A stretch of 64,000 nucleotides of DNA from Siderastrea radians. Taxonomy: Eukaryota > Cnidaria > Anthozoa > Scleractinia > Rhizangiidae. The stretch spans positions 2,422,881 to 2,486,880 of the forward strand of contig OZ024887.1 of the NCBI GenBank assembly GCA_964017195.1, in the 5' to 3' direction. Of the stretch, positions 1-11,862 are shown in pieces. Below the pieces are notes generated by a model. It made no database searches. It worked only from the letters and a program-made list of their open reading frames with translations, and was not told where the DNA came from. A program made the position numbers and the translations under genes. Numbering within the stretch: position 1 is the first letter of the stretch; each line of letters opens with the position of its first letter.

Positions 1-45
1 TTCAGAACAAGTCAGAGTTTGTCTGTCTTCACACCATTCGTTAAC

Positions 46-127
46 ATGGCATCCTCTTCAAAAGTGATCGGTATTTTTCTGATCTTTCTTGCTACGGGAT
101 GCTGGATTGCTGTATCAAATGGGGAAG
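46..127 (+). CDS. Signal-peptide exon of a secreted or membrane protein
   Basis: The ATG at 46 opens 27 codons that read as a classical signal peptide: Ser/Lys n-region, hydrophobic core (residues about 7-22), then small polar residues. It ends at a good donor (AAG|GTGAGC, GT at 128-129), leaving phase 1. An upstream in-frame ATG at 19 exists, but the protein beginning at 46 has the better signal-peptide layout. The next plus-strand coding candidate is the exon at 7091, which enters in phase 0, so at least one exon between them is missing or the two belong to different genes. Host gene; exact identity unknown. Confidence 0.5.
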
Positions 128-1700
128 GTGAGCTGGTGCTTAAGCTTTTTGTTTTTGTTACGGTGAACTCAGGGGTACCCAAAGAGAAAATTTTAGCGGA
201 ATATTTGAAAGATCATTTTCTGCTTTCTTGATTGTTTCAGAGCGTTATTTAAGCGCAAGCTCGTCTTCAAACGAAATACGACTGTATTTACAAGCAATGA
301 AACACATAAACAGCCGAACTAAAAGTTGTTTGTTAAAGTTTGTTCCACACGAATAATGCAATTCGTCCATACAAAATGGCCAATGATAAACAAACAGAAC
401 CAGTGGAAAGTATTTCTCAATACTTGAACCTCCATCGATGTTTACATGTATATGTACAAGAGTATTGAGTTGGCGTGGAAGGTCTTTTCCAGCTTAAGTT
501 CTATGTATATGTGTTGTGAAAACGATTATTGGCGGGTGGTTAATTTACCTATTGATCTACACCTGCTGTCATCTGAAGAAACAAGACAGCTATTAAAAAT
601 GAAACTAGCTTCCGTCTTTATGGCGTTGATGTTATTGCTGGCTGGTTACACGCAGAAATACGTATTCTAACAAGGCATAGTGAAATAGCCATGTAATGTG
701 GTTTCCACTCGTGTGTGGACGAAATGACTTGAAAGTGCTAGTTACGGGGCAGTCCCTCGACTATACGTCACCTAAGGTCCTGTTTGATATAATGTACGAG
801 ATGATTCAAACTTGTGTGTCTTTGGGTGAAATCATATAGCATAACAAATGAACTACTGGGAACTACTTGTTATCTTTTTTCGGTGCGGTTTACTATGCTG
901 TGCAAGTAAGTTTTACCTTTTGAATCTGTGGATGAAATCCTTGAGTGTGATTATTCAAATGTTGCAAACGTGAGTTACTTACGACATACCCGTTTTTTGT
1001 TATGGTGCTGGTTATTTGGACTTTCTTTAACTCCCAGTCCAGTCAGTTTTTTAGTCGACAGTCTAGTATTAAAATGGTAATTAGTTTGTGTTGTCTTATC
1101 GCAGTGGAGTGGCATAAGTCATTTGAGTTAAAACATTTGTGCATAAACGTTTCTTTAGTAAATATGTATCTTATCCGATCTTGTCTTATCTTATCTTAAC
1201 TAATTTCAACTTGTTAATGTAATTAGTCTTTCTATTTTTCTTTTACTGGTATTTTATCCCTTTTATTTAGTATCCCCATTTACTGATTTCCTACTGCTTT
1301 TTCAGACTGACACTGAAATAAGGCTTATCTTATCTTATCTTATCTTATCTTCTCTTATCTTATCAGTCTTTCTCATTAATAGACTTATCAGGGTCTAACA
1401 CCATTAAAACACTCAGTGGTTTCCCGTTTAGACTTTTAAAATAATAATGATATTTTTTTATTCAATGCGCCGTTATTCAATTGACCATGATAATTAAGTG
1501 ATTTTACTTCGCCCATGAAACAATATCTAACAATTATAGTCAAAAGTGAACAAAAGAAAACATTGCAAATATTGGGCAACATTGAGTAGTAACTGTTTCA
1601 CAGGATATTAAGTAAAATTACTCTAATATCAAAATCAACAACAACAAAAACTAATCAGGCTACAATTTATTTAGAGGCAAATTTATTGATAAGACCATTC
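128..1700. other. Probable intron sequence, no gene recognised
   Basis: AT-rich sequence with only short random ORFs. It contains TTATC pentamer runs around 1180-1200 and 1327-1362. I see no conserved coding or RNA gene here. Confidence 0.4.
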
Positions 1701-1837
1701 TAAAAGCGCTCAGTTATTATTCTTGTAGTTTAATCCTGTAAGATGGTATTTGCCAAGATGCAAAATACGATTTAGGTAACATGTTATGGAGAGCTTGGTT
1801 CTCAGTAGCAGGGATCTTTTTAAAACCAGGAAGTTCA

Positions 1838-1888
1838 ACATCATCATCATCATTATCATCATCGTCATCATCATCGTCATCGTCATCG

Positions 1889-1925
<37 letters not shown>

Positions 1926-1942
1926 TATCATCATCATCATTT
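1838..1942. repeat. (TCA/TCG)n trinucleotide microsatellite
   Basis: Almost pure TCA with TCG and TTA variants. The poly-Ser, poly-Asp and poly-Ile reading frames it creates on both strands are artefacts of the repeat, not genes. Confidence 0.95.
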
Positions 1943-2029
1943 CTTGTCGTCCCTTTGGAGACAAAAGGCCTCGACAATATTCTTCCAGAGCTTTCTTTCT
2001 CTTGCTACCAACTGTGTCTCGCCCCATGA

Positions 2030-5000
2030 CAGATTTACGTCAGCAAGCTCGGCCATCTCTGTCTTGGGCCCGTTGCTTTCGGGCGCCTCCGTTATCTTTT
2101 TCCAGGTGGTGTCCATCGGAGTGCGACTTTGGGGATCCGAACTTGTCCCATTCTAAGAATGTGGCCAAGCCATCGTAAAGCGTCGACGCTTGATCTCGAG
2201 AACAATGCTTATTGCAGACTGTCTTCTTACAGAGTTCCACTTTGGGTATTTTATTAGACCAGAATATCTTGCAGATCATCCTTAAACATCCATTGTGGAA
2301 AGCGTCGATCTTTTCCATGTCTCCTTTCACTTCACGCCGGCAGCACTCTGAGCCATAAGGTAAGACAGACTTAACATTGCTGTTATAGAGTCTCTTTGTT
2401 TTCAGCCTATTATTGCTTTGACTCCCCGATGGATTTGAGTTTAGCGAAAGCGCAGGGAGCTTTCCCTAATAATCTTGCTTTAACGTCCTTCTGGGCTCCA
2501 TTGTCCTTCTATTGAGACTCCCAAGGTAGGTGAAATCTTCTGCGAATTCAAGTGATTCGCCATCGACAGTAATTGGCCCTATGAGTGTGGTATTGATGCA
2601 CATCACTTGTGTTTGGTGGTGCTAATATTGAGCCCGGTCTGCTTGCCACGCCTACTCAGTCTGTCTATTTTGTACTGCAGATGGTCGTGCTTGACTGAGA
2701 GAATTGCAAGGTCATCAGCGAAGTCTAGATCTTCTAAGTGGGAAAACAAGGTCCATTGGAGGACTCTCGGTTCATCTGAGGTTGTTTGCCGCAAGATCCA
2801 ATTTATAACAACCAAGAATGGGATCGGGGAGAGTATACATCCCTATCTCACATTAGTCCACTGGAAAGCAGTCAGATAGTGAATTGTCCAGCATGGCGCT
2901 ACATTAGAACTGGAAATAAAACATCTCTGTAAGGTCAGTGATCTTCAGGGGGACACCAAAGGATTGTAGGATCTTCCACAGAGTCGAGCGATGCACGCTA
3001 TCAAAGGCTTTTTAAAGTCGATGAAATTGATGTACAGTGGACAGTTCCACTCTAAGCACGACACTGCTCTATGATGTTCCTTAGGGCGAATATCTGATCT
3101 ATGCATCCTCTTCCTTTCCTAAAACTAGCTTGATCCACTCTCAGGTTTTTGTCAATGGCTGTCTCCATTCTTCCCAAAACGATTCTAAAGAAAACTGTAC
3201 TAGGGATTGAAAACAAGGTGATTCCTCGCGTTGTCACACTTTTGAAGGTTTTATTTCTTAGGGAGCTTACAATTAGCCCTTTTAGCCTAGTCGCTTTGGA
3301 TGGAGTCTTCTTCCCAGATGGAGGGTCTGAAATGGGGTTTAGTATTTAGTGCTATTTGCCCACAATTTTTAGTGTTTGCTGTTAAATTGGCCAATATTTT
3401 AATGTTAATTTACTGTTTTCGGAGAAAATACTGTTTAGTGTTTAGAAGGTTTTTCGTAAAAAAAAAATCATAGTCTTCTAGCATTGTAAATACTTATCTG
3501 CTCTGCTGAAATCGCTAATAAAATCACTCAATCGCCATGCTGCCGTAACTTTGAGCCTATGCTCAAAGGGGCAGTTTAAAGGGGGCGGTAGTCTCTTTTT
3601 TCTACCCATGCGCATCAGTATTTTGGGGAAACCTGGAGACCAATAGCATACCAAGAGCCCGCGATCCTTTGGTCAGAGTCAAGTGCGAACTGGGGTCGAC
3701 GAGGTTGGAACTCGAGAAAGCCAAAAAACAACACGGCAGCATCCGGTGCTATTAAAGTTCTAGTGAGCTTTTATAGAAGCGGAGAGGATTCTGCATTCGA
3801 AAGCCACAGAAGCAGGATCACTTTTAACCTTGCAAAGCAATCCAGCGTGGAAGCCGTCAAGAAACATCTGATGGAATTTCTTGGGCTTTCGGAGCTTGCA
3901 TTGAAATTTGGCATGAAAAGAGTTTTCATATTCGAGGGTCTGACGGAAACTTGCGCTGAAAAGTTCGTGGTTCATATACGTCATATACATGTAAATTTAG
4001 CAAGGAAGGAATTACATCTGTCATTTTTGTTGAGCATTTAATGGTAAATAGTATCCCATGTTATGATATAAATTAGTGAATTACAAGGATTTCTCTCACT
4101 GAGGAAAATTCTGTCTTTACACTGTAAAAGGTATATCTTTCACATGTAAATATAGCGATTACGTCACGTTTGCTGATGTCTTTTCCTTGTTTAAGTGATG
4201 AATGAACTGTTTGTCCTTGGTATATGGTCGAAACATTTTCGGGATTCTCCTCGGAAATCTTCGGTAGTCTTCGGAAATCTTGGGAAACGGCTCGGAAACG
4301 TTCGAATGATCTTCGGACTTCTTTCCGACAATTTTGGAGCCGATTTCGTTTCTTTCTGGATGAAATTACTGTTACAGTGAATTTTTTACTGTTAGTGTTA
4401 AAATGCCTAAAATTTAACTGTTTTATGTTACAGAGGCCAAAAATTAAGTGTTAATTCTTATTGAGGTACCCCCATTCAGACCCGCTAGATGGTCTTAAAG
4501 AGATCTGTCAAAGCCTTTGTAGATGTTTCGAGGTCTACTTCAGCATCTCTGCATGGATGGAGTTGATACCCGGGGCATTTTCAGATTTCATGGCTTTCAT
4601 TGCATTTTTAACTTCTGGCTCAGTTGGATGCCTAGTGTTAATATCCAGGACGTTTGTTACTGGGGGGAGGTTGGCAGGTTCTTCTGGTTCAGGACGATTC
4701 AAAATGTCACGGAAGTGTTCCACCCATCTGGCTGCCTGCTCACGCTCAGTTGTTATGCTGTTACCAGATTTGTCTTTCACCGGAGCTGAATGGTTGGTGT
4801 ATTTGCCACATAGGTGTTTTGTGATCTTATAGATAGTGCCTGACTGGCCTTGTCTCGCCGCGTGCTCAGCCTCCTCTGCCAGCCCTTCAATAAAGGATCT
4901 CTTGTCACTCCTGGCGCTCTTTTTAACGTCCTTGTCTTTGTTCCTATACGCCTCTTGTGCTTTCTGCTGTAGCCATGGTGACTTAGTGCTCAGCATTTTG

Positions 5001-6250
5001 TGGGTTTTCGTCTTGTAGCCTAGAACTTTGGCGGCTGTTTCCACGTAACTATTCTTGATGGTGTCCCATTGACTGGTGATGCCGCGTTCGTTCTCCGCTA
5101 TCATATTAGCTAATCCACTGAACCGATTAAACTCTTTATTAGTGTCTGGGTGTTTGAGTCTTGTGATGTCTAGATTTTTCCGGCGTTCTACCTGTTGCAA
5201 TGCTCTGTGTAACTTCAGTTCGATGTGTGCTATTACGAGGTGATGAAAACTGTTAACGTCGGTCCCACGTCAAACCCGTACCTCATGCAGGGATCTTCGC
5301 CACTTTCCATTAATGGTACTGTGGTCTGGTTACTTGTTGTACCATCAGGCGATCTCCAGGTAGTCTTGTGGATGTTTTTATGCAGGAAGAGAGTACCTCA
5401 AACAATACAGTTGTTGTTTAAGCAGAAGTCAACAAGGCGTTCTCCGTTGTCATTCATCACCCCACAGGCATGTTTTCCCACAACCCTTTCACTGTTGGAA
5501 TTATCAGAAACAACTTATGCATTCACATCTCCGATTATCAACAACAAATCATGTTGTGGAACTTTGGAGACTACTTGTTGTAGTAGTTCGTACGAGTCTT
5601 CCTTTTCGTCACTTTCAGCTTCATTTGTTGGTGCATAATACTGAAGCTTACAGTGTTTACAGTGTTTGGAATTAAAAGGGGCTCTGATCATCCTATCATT
5701 TATTGGCTCCCATTCTAATAGTGCCTTTGCTGTCTCCTTGGAGACAATTAGGGTTGTTCCATGTATATGTGCATCTCCGTGTCTCGCGTAGAGGATTACT
5801 GATCCATCCTAGCTACTCAGCGTCCAGACCCAATCCATCGGCACTCACGAACTTCCAGAATATCTAATCTATATTTCCTCATCTCACTCAACACCTGTGC
5901 TAGCTTTGATGTCTCATTCATGGTGCGGACGTTCCATGCCCCTTTGCGGATCTTAGCTTTTGGCCCAAGCAGACTATCCTTCGCACCCCTGCCTTCCTTT
6001 CCAAGGTTTTCAACAGAAATGATCATATTGCCAGGTGGTTGGCTCAAGTCTACTTAGAACCCTCTCGTTGGAATTGTACTTTGTCGAATTTATCGTAACA
6101 AAAGTTGTTTTACAGGGTGGGGTTGATGGCCACACGCCTGACCCCCAACCTGGAGGACCATGGATCACTCTTTGTCTGGCCTCTACCCTTCGACCTGTCC
6201 GGCATGACACCTTATTTATATCTATTTTGTCTTCAAATGCCGCAGCAGCG
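2030..6250 (-). mobile_element. Degenerate non-LTR retrotransposon (LINE), minus strand, interrupted
   Basis: Pieces of one LINE ORF2 lie in order on the minus strand. An AP-endonuclease N-terminus (5817-6047, with a WNVRTM start motif and an ECRW motif) comes first. A linker and RT-start segment (4535-5200, ending in the APG-x-N box before the RT) follows. RT palm pieces come next (3052-3237 with FRKGRGCIDQI; 2603-2815 with FADDLA, the catalytic ADD box). A C-terminal piece (2040-2330) has a KIDAFHNGCLR motif. Frameshifts and stops separate them, so it is inactive. It is split by a separate element at 3323-4483. Endonuclease and RT motifs fit the APE-type LINEs (RTE/CR1/Jockey-like); I do not assign the clade. 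Confidence 0.8.
3323..4483. mobile_element. Short non-autonomous DNA transposon nested in the LINE
   Basis: Both ends carry an inverted GGGTCTGAA(A)TGGGG-type terminus: plus strand at 3323, complement ending at 4483. Subterminal A/T-rich TTAGTGTTAAA-like motifs are also inverted. CCATCT is present just outside both ends when read on the minus strand, consistent with a target duplication of 6-8 bp, although the exact borders are fuzzy. The LINE reading frame resumes on each side, so this element inserted later. The interior ORF at 3763-4041 is short and not recognised. No transposase is visible. Confidence 0.6.
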
Positions 6251-7090
6251 GTAGTCTTTGGAAGATTAGATCCAAATTTGCTTTATTCAAGATGTTTTAT
6301 TTGAGCCTTCAGAATTCGCACAAGCCCTTTGAATTTGCGGCTAGATAGCAGAAGTACCCCGAACTCCATTTGTATCTCATAGAATAACAATGGTACCTAT
6401 TGCATTTCACCCCGTTTTACAAAGGATGCCGGCATGTCAAGTGGAAGTTGCGGGGTATTCTGGAATCGTTCCGAATTTGGTTGCTTTTAGTTCTTTATCT
6501 CAAATTAATTATCAATTATAGCTTAAGATTTAAAGGGAAACGCATTTAATCAAAACATAAGCGATTGGAAAAAAATCCCAGAATGGTCTGAATTATTTTA
6601 GGTACTGAAGTGGACTGATGACCAGCAAACCATATGATCATGTTTTCAAATTGAATTCATTCAAATAGCTCGCATTCTTCCCACCAATCCATGCTCACAT
6701 ATTTACTTAACTTTTATTTATACTGAGGGACCATATACTATTTGTGCTTACCTTAAATTGATTCTTTCACTAATTCGGATCAATGGCATTTTCAAATGAT
6801 GATTTAAAATATTCAACAGACAAAAAATTGTCAGATTTTCAAACTGATCTTTGTCTACTACAAAACTTTGGTATACATGTACCACACAAGTGAAGAGTAA
6901 CATACAGTTCAATCTGATAACGTTCTTTAATAAAAAAAGACGACGACTGTGCCTGGAAGTATGGTAACAGAATCATAAAGGGCAAATTACGAGACGCTTA
7001 TAATTCAGACAAAAATGGCTACATGTGTAGCGATCTAAACTTGTTTTTGGTCTGTTTTCTATTCTTTTGTCTCATATTCATTATCATCAG

Positions 7091-7208
7091 GTTAATCAAG
7101 CTAAATTTGTGCCATTTTTCCCAGCAGCCAATGCCTCTGTAGGCTCAAATTTCACGACTACCGCAGTTTCTCCTACTTCAGTCCCGGTTTTTACAACTGG
7201 CTCTACAG
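7091..7208 (+). CDS. Linker exon, Ser/Thr-rich, preceding the VWA exon
   Basis: Acceptor TATCATCAG before 7091 and donor ACAG|GTAAGAG after 7208. The 118-nt exon reads phase 0 to phase 1 as a short Thr/Ser/Pro-rich linker, likely extracellular and O-glycosylated. It joins in frame to the exon at 7380 (the phase matches and gives a Gly codon). The phase at its 5' side does not match exon 46-127, so an exon between them is probably unrecognised. Confidence 0.45.
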
Positions 7209-7379
7209 GTAAGAGTGTCGTTAAATTTTTGATTGTGCGAAGAGTTCCTTTTTACAGCAAGATAAAAAACTGTTATGATAACTTATATCTGGACGCTAAC
7301 AGCTGACCAACTAGGTGAGAGTGTCATCATTCTTTAAGACATTTTCAATTCTTTCTTTTTGTTTTTGCTGTTGCTATAG

Positions 7380-7936
7380 GGGTGGGAAACAATCTTCCAT
7401 ACATTGACCTCGTGTTCGCACTCAGTGCCACATCTAATAACTCACCACAAACGTACGACCTGATGAAAAGCACTTTCAAAAAATTCCTCGACAAATACGG
7501 CGTCGACAAAACACACTACAGCTTCATCGTGTTTGGTAATCAGGTCATCCGGGTGGTCAATTTCAATCATACATTCCCACCTAATGCAAATGAGCTGAAA
7601 GCAGCCTTGGACGCACAGCCGCCGTTGAGCAGTGGTCCGATCTTAAAAGATGCTCTCCTAGAAACCTTCCGAATCTTCAATGAGACGATGGACCGTACAA
7701 ACGCCATAAAGGTCCTGGTTGTTATTACAGATCAAAATTCTGGTGCTAACAAAGACTCTCTTGCCAAGGCTGTGAGACCCTTGGAGGATAATGGGGTGCT
7801 GGTGATTTCTGTGGCGATAGGAACTGTGAATAGAAGCGAGTTGCTTGTTATCTCGCCCAGTCCTCCTGATGTCATTTCTGTTGATCGGAATGTAGAGCCC
7901 TTTATCTGGCTGAACGCATTATGGGCAGGATTCTAC
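7380..7936 (+). CDS. von Willebrand factor A domain exon (VWA 1)
   Basis: The exon follows a pyrimidine-rich acceptor (TTGCTATAG) and ends at TAC|GTAAGG. It encodes about 185 residues with the VWA alternation of hydrophobic strands and helices: IDLVFALSATS at the first strand, then SFIVFG, a helix with KDALLETFRIF, VLVVITD, and a last strand VLVISVAIG. The MIDAS-type DxSxS motif is degenerate (DLVFALSATS lacks the first Ser spacing), so metal-dependent ligand binding may be altered. VWA domains usually mediate extracellular adhesion or matrix contacts. It lies in a host gene with a second VWA exon at 10220, which resembles collagen-VI/matrilin-style or cnidarian VWA-EGF proteins. Confidence 0.75.
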
Positions 7937-10219
7937 GTAAGGCAAAGTTTATTTTTAAAAAATATCTTTTGATTCTATTGCTCACCAATTTGGATTTATC
8001 AACAGAGATGGTTGGGTAAAATTGGTCACCGTCAAGAAATTCAAAAGCTGACGTGTAGAGGTTAGCCCTTGGTCAGAGCGAATCAAGCAACTGTGGGTTG
8101 TGTGTGGCTAATTGGGACTTTAAGCACTGCAAACCGGGACGGTAACGGCGACTTCGAAACCGAAAAAAGAGTAGGGAGAGAACGCAGTCGTGGCACGAGG
8201 TTACAAATATTTAAGCAAACCAGCAACAGAACCGCGACGAGTGTCAAATGTGCAGCTGGGGTATATGAGGCGTTTGAGCGAAATGTTCTAGCTAAAAGAG
8301 GTCATGAACATGCTTCTCATAAGCCTTGTCAAGAAAATAATCTATGACAGACAATTTCAAAGAAGAATTGTTCGGAAATCGAAAATTCCAAAAAGTTACA
8401 CACTTAATTCAACGGATATTTCCGTTCAGGTTAAAGTACTCACATCATTCCAGTCCTTAATTTAGCTTCGATTGCCACTGCCAGCTGTTATTCACTGTCT
8501 ATTTCAACAGTAAGGAAATAATAATAGTATGAATAAAATTTTAGTCACAAGGCTTTTATAAACGAAGTGAAACGTCATCAAGCCTTGTCTCGTCAAGATT
8601 ATCCACATCCCCTCCAAAGGATCGCTAAAACTTGTGGAAGTATCGAGTTTCTTAAAAGAAACTCGTCAAATAAATCCTAAAGAGCGCTTTGAGTTGGCAC
8701 CCAAAAACGACCCAAACGAATTTAATTTTAATTTGTTGTCTCCGAATATTTGGAAAGAAGTTTCCTATTTGGAAAGAAGTTAAATTTATTGATCGTGACC
8801 CTCACTGGTACACACGTAGGGTTAAAGAGGCTATTCATATAAGACTTCATCCTAGTAACATCAATAGAGATAGTGGAATCGAAATTCCTGAAGCTTGGAT
8901 ACCTACGATCAGAAAGCACAACAGCCGACCAACCACGAAGCGGACCTGTGAGGGAACAACATCTAATAGTCGGAATAATAATGAGGATCGAAATGCACCA
9001 ATAGCAGTGAACCATAATGCTACAAATAGCGACACGTAAACAATCGACCTCATCGCCTGATGAAGACTAGCAGTATTGCAGTCGAAACGTCGCGATCAAC
9101 AACTCTAAGCGATTCCATCTTTAGACAAACGAATAAACGTTCATCTTACCTATCTTACACCACGATGAACAGTAAACACATCTTTAATGACATTTTAATT
9201 TCTGTTTCTTATGTCGTAGGAGAAAATCTGACAAATCGTTCACGGTTAGTATCCAGAAGCATTACTAGCGAACCGAAAAGGATTCTAAACAGATCTTGTA
9301 GGGTTAAAACGGGTAGAAATTAGAATGATGTTAAAAAAATTTGAGCAAAACAAACGTTGTTTACATTTAATGTAAATTTCCATCTCCTCCTCGACCTCAG
9401 CCTTAAAGAGCGTATTTAAGCATCTGTTTTTCGCTAAGGACAGCAAAGAAACGTCGTTTCCTATTTCTGCAATCTTTTTAAACAACATTAACCGTATTTA
9501 CATCGTAAAATCTTGATTAAAAGAAAGAAAAATGAGGAATACGTACTCACGTTTTCACGCGACGGCAAACTTTGCTATCTGACGTTAGGGCGAGAGGAAT
9601 ACGTCTACATATTTCCCGCCAAGCATTCGTAGTGCGTCATTTGGGTTTTCCCTGACGCTCATCATGTCGCCGTTCCGGTTCCCGGTGCAAAAGTCCCTAA
9701 TACGTAGAACGGTAGAGTAACGCTATTGGTGGAAACACGGCGACGTAAAAACAAGAATAAATTAGTTGGTTGCTTTTTCAATAAGGAAAAAGTTAAGCGT
9801 ACCGTTCCTTTCCTTGCTTACAAAATATGGTGTGCCAAAGGGTACCGATTACCATAACACCTTTACACGTTTACTCAGAACACTAAAATGTCCTTGGAAG
9901 TAATTTGGGCACCTCTTTTCTGTGCCAAAAGCCCCCAATGCAGTTCTTTAACGGTACAGTGAAACTGTAACCCTCAACAAATAAAACAATGACTGTCTCG
10001 GCCGATCTCAAGTCACGCACTACAGTTCTAGCCTTTCTACTTGTCGCTGAAAACCTTCAGTTGCTCTTACTTTAAAAAGGCAGCTAGTCTTGAGCATGTT
10101 TTATTTAAGATTTTTGGCTTGTCCGTGCACAAACCAGAGCCATATCCATTGAGCGTCAAACAAGATATGTGCGCATGCAGGACTTACGGGGTATTAACAG
10201 TTTTCACTTCGATTCTTAG
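7937..10219. other. Intron with retroelement debris
   Basis: Between the two VWA exons the phases do not match (out phase 0, in phase 1), so a small exon of 3n+1 nt is probably hidden here. Apart from the retroelement fragment at about 8690-9170, I see only non-coding sequence. Confidence 0.4.
8690..9170 (+). mobile_element. Retroelement C-terminal fragment (Penelope-like/GIY-YIG type)
   Basis: The reading frame contains FIDRDPHWYTRRVKEAIHIR followed by a segment with NRDSGIEIPEAW. These resemble the C-terminal tail after the GIY-YIG endonuclease of Penelope-like or related retroelements that are abundant in cnidarian genomes. It is cut off at both ends and interrupted by stops around 9040-9060, so it is a dead fragment. 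The family is a recollection of the motif, not proven. Confidence 0.45.
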
Positions 10220-10747
10220 GCAACATCCCAGAGATCAATGTTGGTTTCGCCATCAACGCCACCTCAATTAATTCAACAGCGATCTTCAATGTAATGCTTC
10301 AAACAGTCAACACCATCAACGACCGGTATAAAGGATTTAAAGTCAGATTTAGCGTCATAGTCTACGGGAGCAAATCCACCACAAGGCTAGCAGTTTTTGA
10401 GAAAAATGGCGAGTCCCTTATTTCAATTGTCAGTCAACTCGAAGACACTCCTGGACCTGTAAACCTGAAGCAAGCGTTGATGGAAGCTGAGTTTCTTTTC
10501 CATGTCGTAGTAAGGTCTGGTGAGAAAGTGTTTCTTCTGATAACGGACACTGGAAATGAAGACGAGCTCATAACAGCAGCAGGCGCTTTATTAAAGCGAA
10601 ATGGAGTTATCCTATTGTCAGTAAATGATACTGGAGCTCAGATGCATTCAGTAACAGTCACCCACTTTGACAACCTAAGTATGCCAAACATAACTACAGA
10701 CAGACCGGTGGTTATGGCGGAGACCATCTTATATAAAGCATTACAAG
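10220..10747 (+). CDS. von Willebrand factor A domain exon (VWA 2)
   Basis: Acceptor GATTCTTAG before 10220 and donor CAAG|GTAAAG after 10747. About 175 residues follow the VWA pattern: INVGFAINATS strand, helix with NVMLQTVNTI, FSVIVYGSKS, NLKQALMEAEF helix, VFLLITDTG, and the strand VILLSVNDTG. The MIDAS is again degenerate (Ala/Asn in place of the first Asp/Ser). It reads phase 1 in and phase 1 out and joins in frame to the Cys-rich exon at 10971. It is clearly paralogous to the exon at 7380, so the protein has tandem VWA modules. Confidence 0.75.
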
Positions 10748-10970
10748 GTAAAGTGGTTTTTGCTGATGCATTGTAACACTAGACCGACGAGTTTCTTTAA
10801 AATTTAAAAAGAACAGTCATAGCAGAGTAATCAACCATACGAACGGAGTGCAAGTATTCCATTTGCCTCTGAAGGCAATGAAATAATGTCGCCTTACCAA
10901 AAAAGCTTTAAAAAATCAATTTTAATCTAACTCTATCATAGTAGTGTTTACGTTTTTGTTTCTGTTGCAG

Positions 10971-11092
10971 GCAGATGCTCAGGCAAAATATGTCCTCCGC
11001 AAACGATATGTGATCCATCGGCGCCCCCTGAACGGGTGCCCCCTTGCGTACTAGAACGTAGGTGTATTTGCTGCTTCAAGGTGTCGTTCTAA
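10971..11092 (+). CDS. Cys-rich terminal exon of the VWA gene
   Basis: After the acceptor TCTGTTGCAG the frame continues from the VWA 2 exon and encodes about 40 residues with nine Cys, ending at a TAA (11090-11092). It could be the secreted C-terminus. Alternatively a donor just before the stop (AAG|GTGTCG) could be used to continue into later modules such as the EGF exon at 11709. A 44-nt candidate exon at 11319-11362 could link them by phase (phase 2 in, phase 1 out), but that is weak. Confidence 0.45.
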
Positions 11093-11708
11093 CAATATCC
11101 TGGTAATTCTTCTATCTTAAAAAGCTGGCTTCCTAAGACAAATTTAAAAATCCCAAAGGCTGTTAAAGTTTTGTTTATTTAATTTGTTTTTTTTTCCCGA
11201 GATACCGTAAGATGTATTTGTATAGAATTATATTGTACAGGACCCCTCTGGATACCAGCGTTTTAGCTAAATGGGCCACCCTGTTTACGTAAAGGTTTTC
11301 TATTCTTTTCTATTCTAGATGTAATGAAAAATCACTCCACCAAACACGATTACAGTTCACAGGTATGCCTTTGAGCAACTTGCTGTATTTTCCATTTTTT
11401 TTCACATTTCTGATGGTACAAAAGCAAAGTAAACAATATTTTTGTCACCTCAAAATATAAATAAACGACTGAAAGGGATTTTTGTAATTAAGTCAACCAG
11501 GATTTGGTTTAAACCTTTTTTGAACCTGCATGCTTAAATTGAAGGATGACTCCTTGAAAACAAACTAATAAGAAGTTCTCCAGAGATTTTTTACTTTCTC
11601 TCACTCCTAAATATTTAATACCCTAAATACTTACATGCCATTTGATATGCTTCATAATGCAATAAAATCTTAAGGCATAGTGAGTCCATTCCTGTATTTA
11701 CTTTGCAG

Positions 11709-11816
11709 CATGTTTGTCAAGCCCATGCAGGAATAGAGGAACCTGTCAAAACATAGGACCTAACTTATATACCTGCATCTGCTCGCGAGAACATGCGGGA
11801 TACACTTGTGAATATG
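11709..11816 (+). CDS. EGF-like domain exon
   Basis: Acceptor ACTTTGCAG precedes 11709 and the donor is TATG|GTATGC. The 108-nt exon is symmetric phase 1-1, the classic shuffled-module phase. It encodes a single EGF-like domain with six Cys in order (spacing C-x4-C-x5-C-x8-C-x1-C-x8-C) and a short GYTC end. The exon ends only 46 bp before Polinton element 1, and later phase-1 Ig exons lie beyond that element, so the Polinton probably sits in the intron between them. Confidence 0.75.
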
Positions 11817-11830
11817 GTATGCTGCCCTGA

Positions 11831-11862
11831 TCATCATCATCATCATCATCATCATCATCGTC
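11831..11862. repeat. (ATC)n microsatellite, insertion target of element 1
   Basis: ATC repeats abut the left terminus of element 1. The same repeat resumes right after the right terminus at 30056, so the element inserted inside one ATC tract. Confidence 0.95.
11857..11862. repeat. Target site duplication, left copy (ATCGTC)
   Basis: Identical to 30056-30061 directly after the right terminus. The 6-bp length is typical of Polinton integration by a retroviral-type integrase. Confidence 0.9.

Noticed and set aside
1710..2178. Poly-Asp, poly-Ser, poly-Ile and poly-Met ORFs on both strands
   Set aside because: They are frames of a trinucleotide microsatellite with no conserved flanking protein.
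11319..11362. A 44-nt exon linking the VWA gene to the EGF exon
   Set aside because: Splice signals and phase are compatible, but it is too short and has no domain evidence, so I mention it only within the neighbouring entry.
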